Shown here: positions 8,861 to 20,509 of the stretch, in pieces
Numbering within the stretch: position 1 is the first letter of the stretch
Layout of the letters: each line of letters starts with the position of its first letter
Assembly (NCBI GenBank): GCA_963555925.1
Contig: CAUVXJ010000060.1
Span: 1 to 64,000, forward strand
Length of the DNA: 64,000 nucleotides
Origin: Protofrankia sp963555925
Lineage (GTDB): Bacteria > Actinomycetota > Actinomycetes > Frankiales > Frankiaceae
Reading direction: 5' to 3'
Notes under the pieces: model-generated
Database searches by the model: none
Told to the model about the DNA's origin: nothing
The model's input: only the letters and a program-made list of their open reading frames with translations
Position numbers and translations under genes: made by a program

Positions 8861-9722
8861 GCCTCATCAGATGCCCGGTGAACCGGTCGTCGGCCACCGG
8901 GATCGCCGTTCGGTACCAGGTCTGCCAGGCACAGGCTTTGTCCCTGGCCACCAGGAAGATCGTTTCACGCCGTGGCTGGGAGTCCGGTGACACCGCGTCG
9001 CCAGGTCGAGCGACCACTTCCGCCGGTCGTGCACCTGGTCGTCGGCGGACCTGCCCACGTTGATCAGTTCGACGTCCATGCCGGCTCAGCCACTGTCGTC
9101 AGTTGACCCCTTGTATCTCCCGGGCTCGATATCGCGTTGACTGTGGCCGATCCAGTCAACGGCCGTCGCGGACATCATTCGGCGTATCCGTGCCCGGTCC
9201 ATCATTGAGTCCCAGGAGGCGATCAGGGGAGCAGGTCGTCATCGACGAACGGACGCATGTTCAGCGTGGTACCACGTCTCGCAGCTCGTGCAGGACCATT
9301 GCGGCGGTTCTGCCGAGAGCACGCAACCGCCGATCGCACCGCCTACGCCCGCCCCGTCCGAACCCGAGGAGCATCGCGGACTGCATGGCCGCCCTGATGC
9401 GCCGAGTCGGCTGGGAGGGCGATGGTTCCTCGCCGTGTCCGCAGGCGAGATCTGCCGTGTGTACGGCTCCATCGGTACGCGTCTGGAGGTCCAGCTTGAC
9501 GCCCACAACCTCGGAACCCTGCCAATGAAGCTGCCGGCTGACGACGAGAATCGGCCTGCCCACGGCCCAGACGAGGCCACGCCCTGACCGCGCACGCGGC
9601 CGGGGCGGAAGCCCGTTGCCTGTTTCTGGCGTGTCTCGGTGCCCCTGCTATATGCAGGCAGATAAGGATCCGGCTAGCCTCAAACTGTCGGAATATGGCT
9701 ATAGGGGTAATTAGGGACGTAT
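8861..9722. other. 862-bp gap without a firm gene
   Basis: The stretch has only weak candidates. On the minus strand a 100-residue frame at 9261-9563 has plausible composition (start MGRPILVVSRQLHW) but no family I know. Another minus-strand run just right of the IS5 end (about 8865-9010) reads RRETIFLVARDKACAWQTW before losing frame, which may be a gene remnant. The 9600-9720 part, upstream of the kinase, is less GC-rich and probably holds the kinase promoter. Confidence 0.4.
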
Positions 9723-12053
9723 ATGGAGTCGTTGGACGCCGATGATCCTCGTCAGGTTGGTCCGTACGCGCTGCTGGGTCGACTCGGTGAGGGCGGTATG
9801 GGGGTGGTGTATCTGGGGCGGTCCGCGGGCGGCCGCACCGTGGCGGTCAAGCTGGTACGCCGTCAGTTCGCCGCTGACGAGGAGTTCCGTGCCCGTTTCC
9901 GGCGGGAGGTGCAGGCGGTGCGCGCCGTGTCCGGCGTGTTCACCGCCGCCGTCGTGGACGCCGACACGGAGGCCGCCCCGCCGTGGTTGGCCACCGCGTT
10001 CATCCCGGGCGTCCCGCTGGGTACCGCGGTGCGCCGTCATGGCCCCCTGCCCGAGCCGGTGCTGCGGGCGCTGGCCACCGGATTGGCGGAGGCGCTGGTC
10101 GATATCCACCGGGCTGGGATCGTCCACCGCGACCTCAAGCCGGCCAATGTGATGCTTGCGGCCGACGGCCCCCACGTCATCGATTTCGGGATCAGCCGGG
10201 CCGCGGAGAGTACCTCGTTGACGTCCACCGGCATCATCGTCGGTTCCCCCGGTTTCCTCTCGCCTGAGCAGGTCACCGGCGCAGACGTCGGCCCGGCCAC
10301 CGATGTGTTCGCGCTTGGGGCCACTCTTGCGTTCGCAGCGCTGGGCACCGGCCCCTTCGGTGACGGGCCCACGCCCGCGTTGCTGTACCGGGTCGCCACG
10401 CAGGATCCAGACCTGTCCGGGTTGCCGTCCGCGCTGCAGTCCGTGATCCGTTCCTGCCTGGCCAAGGATCCCGCGCAGCGTCCGACCCCCGCGCAGCTCA
10501 TCGTCCTTCTCGGCCGGGGGCCCGCGTTCGACCTCGGCGGCGGCTGGCTACCGCAGCCGGTGCTGGCCGACATCGCCGCGGCGGCGGCCGTGCTGACCGG
10601 AGTGCCGCTTCCAGACGGCGATGCCACCCTGTCGTCGGCGGCCCAGCCCCTGTCGTCGGCGGCCCAGCCCCTGTCGCCGCCGGCCCAGCCCCTGTCGTCG
10701 CCGGCCTCAGCCGAGGTCTCGGGGGGCGTCGGTCCGGCCGCACCCCCGCCGCGTCCGGGTCTGAGCCGGCGTGCGCTGCTGGGCCTTGTCGGCGGCGGGG
10801 TGGTGGCCGTGGGCGGGGTCGCGACTGCCGTCGCGCTGTCCGGCGGCGGCGGGACGACCATGCCCGGGGCCGGTCCCCGCCCGTCGGGGACGCCGGCCGG
10901 CGGTGGTTCCACTGTCTCGGGCCCGTCCGGGACGGCGCCGGGCCCGTCCGGGACGGCGCCGGGCGCGGTTCCCCAGCCGGTGGCTTCCGGCCTGACCGGA
11001 ACCCTGGCCGCTCCCACGGCGACCCCGGTGTGGACCGCAGCCCTCGACGACACCGTGCGCAACATGACGGTCGGTGGGGGCACCCTGGTGATCGTCGGTC
11101 CACAGTCGGTGAAGGGGTTGGACCCGGCCACGGGCGGCGCGCGCTGGCACGGGGTGGCCGACGTGCGCGGACCGATCGGCAGCCTCCTGCTGGTCGCGGG
11201 TGGCACCGGCTACCTGACCGGCTACCTGACCGGTGGGACGGGGCTGCTGGCGGTGGACGCTGCCACCGGAACGACCAGCTGGTCCGTGGGCGATCCCAAC
11301 CGTCGCTGGCTGCTGGGGGGCGTGGCCGGCGTTGTGGGCACCACCGTTTACGTCACCGGAAACCCGTTACTCGGCGACATCTACACCTCGGGGCTGTGGG
11401 CGGTCGACGTGAACTCCCACCAGACGGTCTGGTCGGTCACCGGCACCTATCTCGGCTCGATCATCGTCCCGCCCGACGGCCCGTACCTGTTCGGGATGAC
11501 GTCGCATTCCTTGGACGGCTCCCTCAGCGCGATCAACATGGGCAACGGCCAGCGGGTGTGGAGCCAGTCGATCAAAGGAGTGGTGGGCGGTGATCCCAGC
11601 ACAATCACCGGTTGTTACACCGAGGGCAAGTTGTTCGTCGGGGGAGACCAGCTGCACGCGTTCAACCCGTCGGACGGCAGCCCAGCCTGGCCTCCCGTCC
11701 GATTCGACCCGTCAGACCGGTACAACCGGCCGATCACCGATAGCGCTGGACGCGTCTTCGTCACCTCCGGGGGCACGCTTTACGCGGTCCGGGCCGGGGA
11801 CGGAGCGATGCTGTGGAAGACCACCGGAGTCAATTACTTCCGTGTGGGCGGTTCCCTGGCCACCGCGGACGGCATGGTCTACGCCGTGGACGGTAAGGGT
11901 GTGGTGTTCGCGGTGGACGCCGTGACCGGGTCCTGCCGGTGGAGCTACAGCAACTCGGCGGTAGCCTCCTCCTCGGACGTGTCGGTCGCGGCCAGCGGGG
12001 GACTGCTCTATTACGGCGTCGGCCGAGAGGTGACCGCCTTCAAGGCACGGTGA
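9723..12053 (+). CDS. Membrane-anchored Ser/Thr protein kinase with PQQ-type beta-propeller sensor
   Basis: 776 residues. Kinase domain 14-265: glycine loop GRLGEGGMG (19-27), Lys43, catalytic HRDLKPAN with Asp137, DFG at 154-156. Then a Pro/Ser-rich linker with a seven-residue unit (LSSAAQP) repeated about three and a half times (nucleotides 10628-10706), one membrane segment about 350-372 preceded by RR, a Gly/Pro/Thr linker with another duplicated unit, and an extracytoplasmic region from about 430 of blades typical of PQQ-like repeats (VDAATGTTSWSVG, LYAVRAGDGAMLW). The propeller is likely a sensor or protein-binding domain. ATG 9723 has no strong SD. It is monocistronic. Confidence 0.92.
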   Translation: MESLDADDPRQVGPYALLGRLGEGGMGVVYLGRSAGGRTVAVKLVRRQFAADEEFRARFRREVQAVRAVSGVFTAAVVDADTEAAPPWLATAFIPGVPLGTAVRRHGPLPEPVLRALATGLAEALVDIHRAGIVHRDLKPANVMLAADGPHVIDFGISRAAESTSLTSTGIIVGSPGFLSPEQVTGADVGPATDVFALGATLAFAALGTGPFGDGPTPALLYRVATQDPDLSGLPSALQSVIRSCLAKDPAQRPTPAQLIVLLGRGPAFDLGGGWLPQPVLADIAAAAAVLTGVPLPDGDATLSSAAQPLSSAAQPLSPPAQPLSSPASAEVSGGVGPAAPPPRPGLSRRALLGLVGGGVVAVGGVATAVALSGGGGTTMPGAGPRPSGTPAGGGSTVSGPSGTAPGPSGTAPGAVPQPVASGLTGTLAAPTATPVWTAALDDTVRNMTVGGGTLVIVGPQSVKGLDPATGGARWHGVADVRGPIGSLLLVAGGTGYLTGYLTGGTGLLAVDAATGTTSWSVGDPNRRWLLGGVAGVVGTTVYVTGNPLLGDIYTSGLWAVDVNSHQTVWSVTGTYLGSIIVPPDGPYLFGMTSHSLDGSLSAINMGNGQRVWSQSIKGVVGGDPSTITGCYTEGKLFVGGDQLHAFNPSDGSPAWPPVRFDPSDRYNRPITDSAGRVFVTSGGTLYAVRAGDGAMLWKTTGVNYFRVGGSLATADGMVYAVDGKGVVFAVDAVTGSCRWSYSNSAVASSSDVSVAASGGLLYYGVGREVTAFKAR

Positions 12054-12655
12054 ACAGCCACACTTTTTCCCGGTCTCCGACCCTCGACACGCCCGGTGGA
12101 TTCCCGCCCGATCGTCCGCCGGAGGGACATCCGCCATTGCTGATACTCCGACTCCGCGTTCCATCTGACCGTGCCGTTTATGGCCGCAGCTTCCGTCAGC
12201 ACCGGGACGCCGGCCAGCCCGGCTTGGCGCAGCCGGGCGCGCAGCTCATCCCGGAAGGTGACCAGGGCGACGCCCGCCGAGATCGGAACCGAGATCGGAA
12301 CCGAGTTCGGAACCGCGATCACATGATCAGCGCGGCATGCCACCTTCAGATCATGAAACTGAGTGAACAAATGGTCGCTATTGCAGCCGTTTTTGTACTC
12401 AATTTGTTGATCGATGAGTGTCTCCCAGACGGTTCCGCCCGATGGAATCCGGCGAGGGCGGCCGTCGCGGTGGCAAGCACCGCCCCTGAACACCTCGGTG
12501 GCTTTCCATCAGGTCTGCGGCACGTTGCTGGTGGCTCATTGTCGGGGGAGGGGAAGGTCGGGCCTCGTACTCTGGCCGCTGCGGTTGGGACGCCACGCGG
12601 ATGGAGGAATGCCGCGGGGTCGTGCTGGTTCTTGCGATGTGGCACGATCTCGCAG
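12054..12655. other. 602-bp gap containing dispersed repeat copy 2 and the AraC promoter region
   Basis: Left part (12054-12280) has a minus-strand frame containing VTFRDELRARLRQAGLAG that looks protein-like but has no start and no recognised family. A 12-bp unit (GAGATCGGAACC type) is repeated three times at about 12286-12321. The 171-bp repeat follows at 12303-12473. The last 180 bp lead into the AraC gene. Confidence 0.5.
12303..12473 (+). repeat. Dispersed 171-bp repeat, copy 2
   Basis: Same orientation as 4934-5104 and almost identical; differences include C to T within ACGGTC/ATGGTC and TTTTCG/TTTTTG. Ends at the same base (12473, GCGGTGG). Its left end merges with the short tandem units, as if the repeat end had slipped or been copied. 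Confidence 0.8.
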
Positions 12656-13105
12656 GTGACCAGCAGACCCGCCGCGGCGCAGCACCTGCGCGACCTCGCG
12701 CGGCTGCGCCGCGTCCGGGACCGGATCGACCGGGAGTACGCGCAGCCGCTGGACGTCGAGGCGCTCGCCCGCGGCGCGCACATGTCGGCCGGGCACCTCA
12801 GCCGCGAGTTCCGGCTTGCCTACGGCGAGTCGCCGTACGCCTATCTGATGACGCGGCGCATCGAGCGCGCGATGGCGCTGCTGCGTCGTGGCGATCTCAG
12901 CGTCACCGAAGTCTGTTTCGCGGTCGGCTGCGCGTCGCTGGGCACCTTCAGCACTCGCTTCACCGAGTTGGTCGGTGTGCCGCCCAGCACCTATCGGCGC
13001 GAGACAGCGCGCGCGACGGCGGGGCTGCCGCCGTGTGTGGCCAAGCAGGTGACCAGACCGGTCAGGAATCGAGAAGCGCGGGTCACCGAGCCGCACCTAG
13101 CCTGA
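12656..13105 (+). CDS. AraC-family regulator, DNA-binding domain only
   Basis: 149 residues from a GTG at 12656, after a GCAGGT. Two helix-turn-helix motifs are visible: PLDVEALARGAHMSAGHLSR and SVTEVCFAVGCASLGTFS, with the conserved PSTYRR end. No ligand-binding domain. It is followed five bases later by a VOC gene and then a UvrA-like gene, a set seen together in actinobacteria, so it probably controls them. Part of this gene is duplicated at 16139-16206. Confidence 0.85.
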   Translation: MTSRPAAAQHLRDLARLRRVRDRIDREYAQPLDVEALARGAHMSAGHLSREFRLAYGESPYAYLMTRRIERAMALLRRGDLSVTEVCFAVGCASLGTFSTRFTELVGVPPSTYRRETARATAGLPPCVAKQVTRPVRNREARVTEPHLA

Positions 13106-13110
13106 CTGCC

Positions 13111-13521
13111 ATGGACATCACCATTCACTTGACCTTCCTCCCGCACAACGACCCGGACGTCTCCCTGGCGTTCTATCGCGACACCCTCGGCTTCGAGGTT
13201 CGCAACGACGTCGGATACGGCGGGATGCGTTGGATCACGGTCGGCCCCGCCGACCAGCCCGGCACGTCCGTCGTGCTGGAGCCGCCGGCCGCCGACCCCG
13301 GCATCACCGACGACGAGCGCCGCACCATCGTCGAGATGATGGCCAAGGGCAGCTACGCCCGCATCACCCTGGCCACCGCCGACCTCGACGGCACTTTCTC
13401 GCGGCTGCAGGCCGGCGGCGCAGAGGTCGTTCAGGAGCCGACCGAGCAGCCGTACGGGGTTCGCGACTGCGCCGTCCGCGATCCCGCGGGCAACCTGATC
13501 CGCATCAACGAGCTGCGTTGA
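13111..13521 (+). CDS. VOC-superfamily (glyoxalase/bleomycin-resistance-like) protein
   Basis: 136 residues from ATG 13111. Opening strand ITIHLTFLPHNDPDVSLAFY, then LGFEVRNDV, a GSYARITLATADLD turn and the closing RDPAGNLIRI, all typical of the VOC fold. The usual metal-binding His/Glu pattern is not clear, so it could sequester a compound and not catalyse. Lies between the AraC regulator and the UvrA-like gene; the cluster suggests protection against a DNA-damaging or antibiotic-like molecule. Confidence 0.85.
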   Translation: MDITIHLTFLPHNDPDVSLAFYRDTLGFEVRNDVGYGGMRWITVGPADQPGTSVVLEPPAADPGITDDERRTIVEMMAKGSYARITLATADLDGTFSRLQAGGAEVVQEPTEQPYGVRDCAVRDPAGNLIRINELR

Positions 13522-13666
13522 GCTGTCCAGCGATCGTAGCCATGCCATGCCATGCCCATGACCTGCCATGCCATGCCATGCAATGACCTGCACGGACGGC
13601 ACCATGCAGGAGCCCGCGCACGACGCCGGTGGCGGACAGCGGCCCGGCCTGACAGATGGAGACACG

Positions 13667-16054
<2,388 letters not shown>

Positions 16055-16138
16055 CCGAGGCCCTCGCGGACACCGTGAGACGAGTTCTCTCAGCTGTTTC
16101 GACTCCTCCCACTCGACTGGCAGGCTCGGGCGTGGAGG

Positions 16139-16206
<68 letters not shown>

Positions 16207-16212
16207 CTTTTA

Positions 16213-16374
16213 GAGCGACCGGCAATAGGGGGCGCGGCGTCGCGGGGCTGGGGCACGCACCTCGCATCGTTGTCGTCGGTCGACATCCAACACCTCCGGT
16301 GCCTTCCTCCTCCGCCTCGCGATCTACGCGCCCCAGCTCCGCTCCTTGATCCACGCCTCTATTGCCGGGCGCTC
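16213..16374. mobile_element. MITE of the IS5-related family, complete
   Basis: 162 bp with terminal inverted repeats (GAGCGACCGGCAATAG at left; the complement of GAGCGCCCGGCAATAG at right) and a perfect TTA duplication at 16210-16212 and 16375-16377. No coding capacity. The interior is GC-rich, contains GCGGCGTCGCGGGGCT and, near the right end, CTCCTTGATCCACG. The ends match the IS5-family remnant at 8279-8857. Derivatives occur at 31619, 35555, 58743, 59758, 60925 and 62938. Confidence 0.85.
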
Positions 16375-16411
16375 TTATTTTCACGCGCGACCGCAGACGC
16401 CTGTTCCTGAA

Positions 16412-18274
16412 TCATGTCGCGACGGGTCGGTCGGGGTCGGACGACCATGCAGACCACGAGCCCGGGAACAGGGCTGCTTCGATCCCGGCCACGGCGAGCG
16501 CGGCGATCTGGTGGGCTGCCGTCACCCCGGACCCGCAGTAGACCGCGACGGCCTTCGCCTCACCGGCGCCCAGCGCGGCGAACCGGGCACGCAACTGCTC
16601 CGAGGGCAGGAAACGGCCGTTTTCATCAAGATTTCCCCCGGTCGGCGCGCTGACCGCGCCGGGGATGTGTCCCGCGCGCGGGTCGACCGGCTCCACCTCG
16701 CCCCGGTAGCGCTCGCCTGCCCGGGCGTCGAGCAGGACCCCCTCACGCGCCGTCCGGGCGGCGCCGTCCGCGTCCAGCGTCGGCAGATGCCCCGCGCTGA
16801 GCACGACGTCCCCGGGAACCGGGACGTTCTCACCGGACTCGATCTCGAAGCCGGCCTCCCGCCAGGCACCCAGAGCGCCGTCGAGGATGCGCACGTCGGT
16901 GACGCCCGCCCAGCGAAGCAGCCACCACGCCCGGGCCGCCGACTGCCCCCCGTTGTCGTCGTAGACCACAACCGACCGCCCGGCGGTCAGGCCCCAACCG
17001 CGGGCCGACCGGGCCAGGGCCTCGACGTCGGGGAGCGGGTGGCGTCCGGCACTCCCGCCCGGCGCGGCGGCGAGCTCGGTGTCGAGGTCGACGTAGACCG
17101 CGCCCGGCAGGCGACCCGCACGGTAGTGGTCGTGCCCGTGCGGGTCGCCGAGCTTCCAGCGGACGTCGAGCAGCAGCGGCGGCGTGGTTGAGACCAGCTC
17201 GTCATGCAGCCGCTTCGCGTCAACGAGCACCGCTGGAAGGAGCTCGGGTCCACTGGCGTCGCTCGGCCGGTGCGCCGACGCCAGCAGGGCCGCGAGGTCG
17301 GCCTCGTCGAGGCTCCCGGGCGGCATCCCGGTGCGCGCCGCCGTCGCGATCCGCTGCTGCACTCCGGCGTTGACAGGCGCATCCAGCCCGTGCAGGCGCG
17401 CGAGCAGCACGATCTCCCCGTGGAGGAAGTCGGACTCGACCGAGCCGCCGCGGGCCAGGCTCTGCCAGGTGGAACTACCCTGCCGTTCGTGGCCGGGGAT
17501 GTCCTGCACAACCAGCTGGGACAGGTCGATGGTGCTGTTCGCCGCCACGTCGACGGCCTCGATCCCGGCCGCGGCGAACACCGCACGCGCCTCGTCCACC
17601 AGCGCGGCCGCCACCGCGTCACGCTGCTCACCTGGGGCGTAGAGCACGTCGAGGTTGTAGGCCAGGTTGGCGAGCAGCTTGCCGGCCTTCCAACGGTCGA
17701 TATCCTCGACAACCTGGACGGCGAACGAAGCCCGGCGCAGATCCGCCGCGATGCGTTCCACCGTCGAGTCGCCCCCGCGCGTCGCGCGGCCGAGGAAGAA
17801 GGCTCCGATGATCGGCGCGCCCGGGGCCACGACCTCCCCGGGCCGGCCGTGCGACGACGGAATCGCCACAACCGCGTCGATCACCGTGGCGAACCTGCGC
17901 AGCGCCGTCCGGGCGTTCTCGAGCCCGTTCTGCAGCAACAGGATCGTCAGCACCTCCGCGGCCGTGCGGACGGTGCCGTCTACCTCCACCGGCCGCCACG
18001 CCCACTGCGCCAGCAGCGCTTCGGAGTCCTGTGACTTGGTGGCGAGCACCAGCACGTCGTCCACGTGCAGGTCGACCTCGTCCGGCCCGCCGGCGACGTC
18101 AAGGGAGACCCACCGGTCGGAGTCCGGCCGGATGTAGTGCAGGCCCCGGGACCGCAACGCCTCGAGGTTGGCGCCTCTGGCCACGGCGACGACCCGATGC
18201 CCGGCCCCGCGCAGCTGCGCGGCGACGGTCGCGCCTACGGCACCTGCGCCGATGACGATGTACCTGGCGCTCAT
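16412..18274 (-). CDS. Fusion of a ketopantoate reductase-like (PanE/ApbA) domain with a tandem rhodanese sulfurtransferase
   Basis: 620 residues in one frame. Residues 1-330: NAD(P) fold (GAGAVG at 9-14), KSQD loop and LLLQNGLEN, then the helical PanE C-domain with LANLAYNLD. Residues 345-620: two rhodanese modules, LLDVRWKLGDPHGHDHYRAGRLPGA (inactive module) and the active one ending VYCGSGVTA with Cys580, the thiosulfate/3-mercaptopyruvate type. The start overlaps the stop of the ABC ATPase remnant as ATGA. PanE-like reductases and sulfurtransferases are normally separate; the fusion suggests reduction of an oxo-acid coupled with sulfur transfer, but the substrate is unknown. A sequencing-type frame error is unlikely since both domains are intact and the linker is continuous. 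Confidence 0.85.
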   Translation of the reverse strand: MSARYIVIGAGAVGATVAAQLRGAGHRVVAVARGANLEALRSRGLHYIRPDSDRWVSLDVAGGPDEVDLHVDDVLVLATKSQDSEALLAQWAWRPVEVDGTVRTAAEVLTILLLQNGLENARTALRRFATVIDAVVAIPSSHGRPGEVVAPGAPIIGAFFLGRATRGGDSTVERIAADLRRASFAVQVVEDIDRWKAGKLLANLAYNLDVLYAPGEQRDAVAAALVDEARAVFAAAGIEAVDVAANSTIDLSQLVVQDIPGHERQGSSTWQSLARGGSVESDFLHGEIVLLARLHGLDAPVNAGVQQRIATAARTGMPPGSLDEADLAALLASAHRPSDASGPELLPAVLVDAKRLHDELVSTTPPLLLDVRWKLGDPHGHDHYRAGRLPGAVYVDLDTELAAAPGGSAGRHPLPDVEALARSARGWGLTAGRSVVVYDDNGGQSAARAWWLLRWAGVTDVRILDGALGAWREAGFEIESGENVPVPGDVVLSAGHLPTLDADGAARTAREGVLLDARAGERYRGEVEPVDPRAGHIPGAVSAPTGGNLDENGRFLPSEQLRARFAALGAGEAKAVAVYCGSGVTAAHQIAALAVAGIEAALFPGSWSAWSSDPDRPVAT

Positions 18275-18620
18275 GCGATCTCCTCGGGTCGTGATGGTGC
18301 GGCCAACGCGGCGGCGAAACGCTGCCCGGGGATGGCACCGAGCAGCTCCCGGATGTGTTCCTGCTCAGGCGCGGCGAAAACGGCGGCTGTCGGCCCGCTT
18401 TCGACGACGCGGCCGCTGCGCAGCACGGCGACCTCGTGCGAAAGCCGGGCCACGACGGCAAGGTCGTGGGAAATGAAGAGGTAACCCACCCCGAGCTCCT
18501 CCTGCAGGCCGGTGAGCAGCGTCAGGATCTGATCCTGCACCGAGACGTCCAGCGCGGAGACGGGCTCGTCGAGGAAGACCAGTTCGGATTCGAGCGACAG
18601 CGCCCGGGCGACCTCGGTGA
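18271..18620 (-). pseudogene. Peptide/nickel-type ABC transporter ATPase, 3' fragment
   Basis: About 112 residues remain: Walker B LVFLDEPVSALDVSVQ, the H-loop FISHDLAVV and the C-terminal region of the OppF/DppF type. Walker A and the LSGGQ signature are missing; upstream, in frame, comes unrelated sequence (a luciferase-like monooxygenase trace YARQAEYIDIVRKVW at about 18690-18735, then the dispersed repeat). The stop overlaps the start of the fusion gene, so that gene was once the distal member of a peptide-uptake operon. Confidence 0.75.
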
Positions 18621-18780
18621 AGCGCGGGACGACGTGCCCGGAGTGCGACAGCGCCGGGGCGATCGCGATGAGGTGCCGGGTGGTCGTCGAGGTCCAGACC
18701 TTGCGGACGATGTCGATGTACTCGGCCTGGCGCGCATAGCGGTCAACCTTGTAACCGTGACACCGCCGGGCACTCTGATC

Positions 18781-18941
18781 CGGCCGCCCTCGCCGGATTC
18801 CATCGGGTGAACCGTCAGGGAGACACTCATCGATCAACAAATTGAGTACGAAAACGGCTGCAACAGCGACCGTTTGTTCACTCGGTTTCATGATCTGAAG
18901 GTGGCATGCCGCGCCGATCAGGCGATCTCGGTTTCGAACTC
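18781..18941 (-). repeat. Dispersed 171-bp repeat, copy 3 (reverse orientation, diverged)
   Basis: The reverse complement aligns with copies 1 and 2 over about 160 bp, with some 15 differences and loss of the last few bases at 18781. The central core from ATCATGAA through CTCAATTTGTTGATCGATGA is best conserved. It sits between the wrecked ABC/monooxygenase scar and the 3' end of the flavoenzyme gene. Confidence 0.75.
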
Positions 18942-19030
18942 GGCGGGCATCGCCACGACCTGGACGGAGACGGCCTCGCTCCGGTGTTGTCCATCCCCGG
19001 AGTGAGGCCGACCGCCCAGCGGTCGTTCGG

Positions 19031-20452
19031 TCACCGGGCCGGCGCGATGTTCTGGTTGACGTGGAAGTGGTTTCCGGGGTCGTACCGGGCCTTGACCTCG
19101 GCGAGCCGGTCATAGTTGCCGCGGTAGGAGGCGCGGACCCGGTCGGCTCCCTCGTCCATCATGAAGTTGACGTAGGCGCCTCCGGCCGAGGTCGGGTGCA
19201 GATCCCGCCAGTACCGCTTCGCCCAGTCGCTGATGAGGTCGGCGTTGGCCGGGTCCGGGTCGACCCCGACGATGACCCCGGCCCAGCCGCCGTTGCGGTA
19301 GGCGAATGCAGTGGCGTCGTCGGGCACCCGCATCGCCGCCCCGTCGATGGGATAGAGGTGCATGGTCGAGTGACCGGTGGGCAGCAGGGCGCCGTACGTG
19401 AGGTGCACGTCGATGGCCCGCTCGGAGATCTCGTTGAAGAAGTCCGCGCGCCAGTACCACTGCAGGCCCGCCGGGTAGAGGCCGTCGAACGCGCTCTGCA
19501 GCACCGTGAAGGGCATCGGATGGAGACCGACGAGCAGCGGTGAACCGAACTCGCGGATCGGGGCCAGCACCTCGTCGGCGGAGTCGTGGGAGCCCGTGTA
19601 GCACCAGACGATGGCGCAGGCCTTGCGACCCCACAGGTGTTCGGGAAACGGCGGCGCGGGTGGGATCGTGATCAGGCCGAGCCAGCCGCTCAGTTCCTCG
19701 GGAAGCGAGGGCAACAGCTCGCGATACCACCGCATCACCTCGGCGGTGTCCGCCAGGTCGTACAGCACCGGTCCGCCGATGACGACTCCATGGTCGCCGA
19801 TCTCGTGGCAGGCGAAGCGGAACGAGGTGACCACGCCGAAGTTTCCACCGCCGCCGCGCAGTGCCCAGAACAGATCTGGATGGGAGGTGGGGCTCGCGGT
19901 GACGAAGGTTCCGTCGGCGAGCACCACGTCCGCCGACAGCAGGTTGTCGACCGTCAGGCCGAACCGCCGGGTCAGGTAGCCCACCCCGCCGCCGAGGGTG
20001 AGTCCCCCGACTCCGGTCGACGCGATGAAGCCCGATGGCGTGGCCATCCCGAACGCCACCGTCGCGTGGTCGACGTCGCCCCACGTGCAGCCGCCGTCCA
20101 CGCGCACCGTGTGGCCGGCGGGGTCCACCGTCGTGCTGCGCATGGCGGACAGGTCGATGACGAGCGCGTCGTCCCAGACCCCGAGCCCGCCGGCGTTGTG
20201 TCCGCCACCGCGTACCGCGAGATCGATCCCGTGCTCGCGGGCGAACCGGACGCAGGTGATGACATCGGCGACGTCAGCGCAGCGGGCGATCGCCGCGGGC
20301 CGGCGGTCGATCATGGCGTTGTAGACGGCCCGTGCCGAGTCGTAGGCCGGGTCGCCGGGCCGGATCGTCGGCCCACGCAGGGTCGCGGCCAGCTCGGCGT
20401 AGTCGGGTCCGGGCTGTTGCCCGGCCCGGGGGGATGAGGTCGTCCCGGTCAT
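19031..20452 (-). CDS. FAD-linked oxidoreductase of the berberine bridge enzyme type
   Basis: 473 residues. FAD-binding PCMH fold with RGGGHNAGG (His85, the usual 8-alpha-histidyl FAD site), GGCTWGDVD, GGVGYLTRRFGLTVDNL and FWALRGGGGNFG; the C-terminal BBE segment NYDRLAEVKARYDPGNHFH is complete. The second, cysteinyl FAD link of some relatives is not evident, so probably mono-covalent. Such cytoplasmic enzymes oxidise alcohols, sugars or secondary metabolites. It lies 57 bp behind the SARP regulator on the same strand and is the likely target. The C-terminal end is close to dispersed repeat copy 3. Confidence 0.9.
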   Translation of the reverse strand: MTGTTSSPRAGQQPGPDYAELAATLRGPTIRPGDPAYDSARAVYNAMIDRRPAAIARCADVADVITCVRFAREHGIDLAVRGGGHNAGGLGVWDDALVIDLSAMRSTTVDPAGHTVRVDGGCTWGDVDHATVAFGMATPSGFIASTGVGGLTLGGGVGYLTRRFGLTVDNLLSADVVLADGTFVTASPTSHPDLFWALRGGGGNFGVVTSFRFACHEIGDHGVVIGGPVLYDLADTAEVMRWYRELLPSLPEELSGWLGLITIPPAPPFPEHLWGRKACAIVWCYTGSHDSADEVLAPIREFGSPLLVGLHPMPFTVLQSAFDGLYPAGLQWYWRADFFNEISERAIDVHLTYGALLPTGHSTMHLYPIDGAAMRVPDDATAFAYRNGGWAGVIVGVDPDPANADLISDWAKRYWRDLHPTSAGGAYVNFMMDEGADRVRASYRGNYDRLAEVKARYDPGNHFHVNQNIAPAR

Positions 20453-20509
20453 GGTGTCGCCTTTCGGTACGGCGGCGGCTCCCCTGCGAGTCGCCAGCTG
20501 CCGGCGACG

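Noticed and set aside
9239..9595. Overlapping frames on both strands of about 100 residues
   Set aside because: Neither strand shows a family motif or ribosome-binding site; kept only as a note in the gap entry.
10037..11206. 389-residue minus-strand frame opposite the kinase
   Set aside because: Low-complexity Pro/Gly/Arg composition, no start signal or motif; shadow of the kinase.
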